Positions 62,479 through 64,000 of a stretch of 64,000 nucleotides of DNA are shown in pieces. The position numbers and the translations under genes are program-made. Source of the DNA: Equus caballus (lineage: Eukaryota; Chordata; Mammalia; Perissodactyla; Equidae); contig NC_091693.1 of NCBI RefSeq assembly GCF_041296265.1, positions 27,590,001-27,654,000 on the forward strand. Reading direction: 5' to 3'. Numbering within the stretch: position 1 is the stretch's first letter; each line of letters begins with the position of its first letter. Below the pieces are notes generated by a model. The model ran no database searches. It saw nothing but the letters and a program-made list of their open reading frames with translations, and was not told the origin of the DNA.

Positions 62479-63185
62479 TCCAATCACTTTATAGAACCCC
62501 AAACTGTGAATGTTGGATTTCTTATGACTTTTCTGTCAAGAACAAAGATACAAACTTCCAGAGAGTTCATAATGAAAACAGGCTTTGACTCCAAAACAAA
62601 ATGTTGGGAAACTGCATCTCAACTGTTAATTTAATTCACATTCTTTCTGATGCTTTGTGAGACAAATATCTTAAAAGTTTAATTTGCTTCAAGAACTGCA
62701 TGTATGTCAACTATCTTGCTTGCTTTTTATTTCTCGAACAATTGAAGTATTCAACTGAATTACTGCCAATTTACAGAATATCTTTTGTCCTCAATGAAAT
62801 TTTTGGCCTCAGGGGTTTAAGTGTGTATCAAAACATCAAAATACATCTTACATTTATGTGCAGTTTACATATTAATTTTACCGATTACATAAATATTAAA
62901 AACTTGTCACTTCCTAATCATTTTACTATGTTTTGTTATCACCTCCATGTTCTCGAGGTTATTTGCAGCCATTGAATCATTAAGGTGGAAACAGAATGAC
63001 GTGCCTCTGGCAAGTCTTCCCAAGTCCGTGTTCAGTGACATCATGTAACTGGCCATGTGGGAGTATTTACACCAGGGAAATTGGAAAACACTAAAGCAGA
63101 ACCAAGATTTAACTAATTATATTATTGGAAGTCTAAACTTGAGAATATGTGAATAATGCAGATTATACTTAAAAGTGTATGTGGT
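62479..63185. other. AT-rich intergenic DNA
   Basis: No gene or clear repeat is seen. An open frame at 62,700-62,975 has no recognisable domain. Confidence 0.35.
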
Positions 63186-63189
63186 CATA

Positions 63190-64000
63190 ATACAAAAAAG
63201 AGGAACAAAAATGAGTTTATTTGTTAATAAAAAGGGAAAAAGCCACAATTCATATTAAAAAATAGGTAAAAGATATGAACAGACATTCTACTGAAGATAC
63301 ACAGATGGCAAAAAAACACATGAAAAAATGCTCAATATGATGAATCGTTAGGGAAATGCAACTAATACTAGTTGCTTATTAAAAGGCTAATTTCAAATGA
63401 CTGAGCATACCAAGTATTTCCAAGGATGTGGGATAACTGGAAGACACACATACCCCGGTGGGTATGCAAAAGTGAACAACCATTCTAGATAACAGTTTAG
63501 ATGTTTATTAATAACTTAAACATTCACCTATTCTATGACTCAGGCATTGTACTTTGGGTTACTAACACAAGAGAAGTGAAACATACATACACAAAGAGTA
63601 TCATAGGCAAATGTTTCAGCAGCTCCATTTTCAACAGTCAAAACTGGAAGCAACCCAAATGCCCATAAACAGATGAATGGACAAACAAATGGAATATCCA
63701 TGGCAAGATACTACTCATGATAAAAAGAATGAACTACTCAAATAAGCATCATTGAAGAATCTCAAAATAATTAAGAACCATGAATGAAATGAGAAAAAAA
63801 TAAACACTTTATGAATCAAATCATATAAAATTCTAGAAAATACAAATTCATCTATTATAAATAAAGGTAAATCAATGGTTGCTTAAAGGCCTGGGGATGG
63901 CAAGGACAGATTATAAATATCATGAGGTAAATTAGGGGTGATGGACATGTTCATTATCATGATTAGGATGAGGTTTCATGGGCTTATATATGTATGTCAA
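63190..64000 (+). repeat. Old L1 3' portion (L1ME-like), running off the window
   Basis: GATATGAACAGACATTCTAC, TGGAAGCAACCCAAATGCCC, AGAATGAACTACTCAAATAA and TGATGGACATGTTCATTATC match old L1 3' sequence. The segment is collinear with 18,386-19,065. Confidence 0.72.

Overview
The window is mammalian nuclear DNA, almost certainly from a horse-family genome. The strongest evidence is 13 copies of the tRNA-derived Equine Repetitive Element (ERE) SINE, which is characteristic of perissodactyls. Several have exact target-site duplications. There is also one nearly full-length, relatively young L1 and many older mammalian repeats. Real coding sequence is sparse and confined to two intron-bearing zinc-finger genes, both on the minus strand.

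Layout. 0-6.2 kb: AT-rich intergenic DNA with a cluster of EREs. 6.2-13.2 kb: a fossil class I endogenous retrovirus bounded by two LTR copies, followed by a solo MaLR LTR (14.2 kb) and old L1 fragments (14.6-19.1 kb). 19.9-26.8 kb: a KRAB zinc-finger gene, most like ZNF154. It has a short first exon in a CpG island, a canonical 127-bp KRAB-A exon and a terminal exon with ten tandem C2H2 fingers. 27-39 kb: repeat-rich intergenic DNA with an LTR, EREs, MIRs, a 5'-end-only L1 fragment, a G-rich quadruplex-type tract and a degenerate minisatellite. 39.3-46.3 kb: ZSCAN4, with a TATA-containing promoter and a noncoding first exon, then coding exons for the SCAN domain, a linker and four zinc fingers. 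49.6-56.9 kb: a 6.2-kb L1 inserted into a much older L1, with a 17-bp target-site duplication. 58-61.5 kb: a minus-strand fossil retroviral pol segment carrying a later ERE. The window ends in an old L1.

Both genes belong to the zinc-finger cluster that corresponds to human 19q13.43, where ZSCAN4 and ZNF154 are close neighbours. ZSCAN4 is an early-embryo and ES-cell factor linked to telomere maintenance and is activated by DUX-family proteins. KRAB zinc-finger proteins usually silence transposable elements through TRIM28. The most notable observations are: a recent ERE insertion that replaced the ZSCAN4 C-terminal codons and supplies its stop codon; two DUX-like double half-sites 22 bp apart just upstream of the ZSCAN4 TATA box; and, in the KRAB gene, a change in the TRIM28-contact MLE motif, a three-finger internal duplication and decayed fingers beyond the stop.
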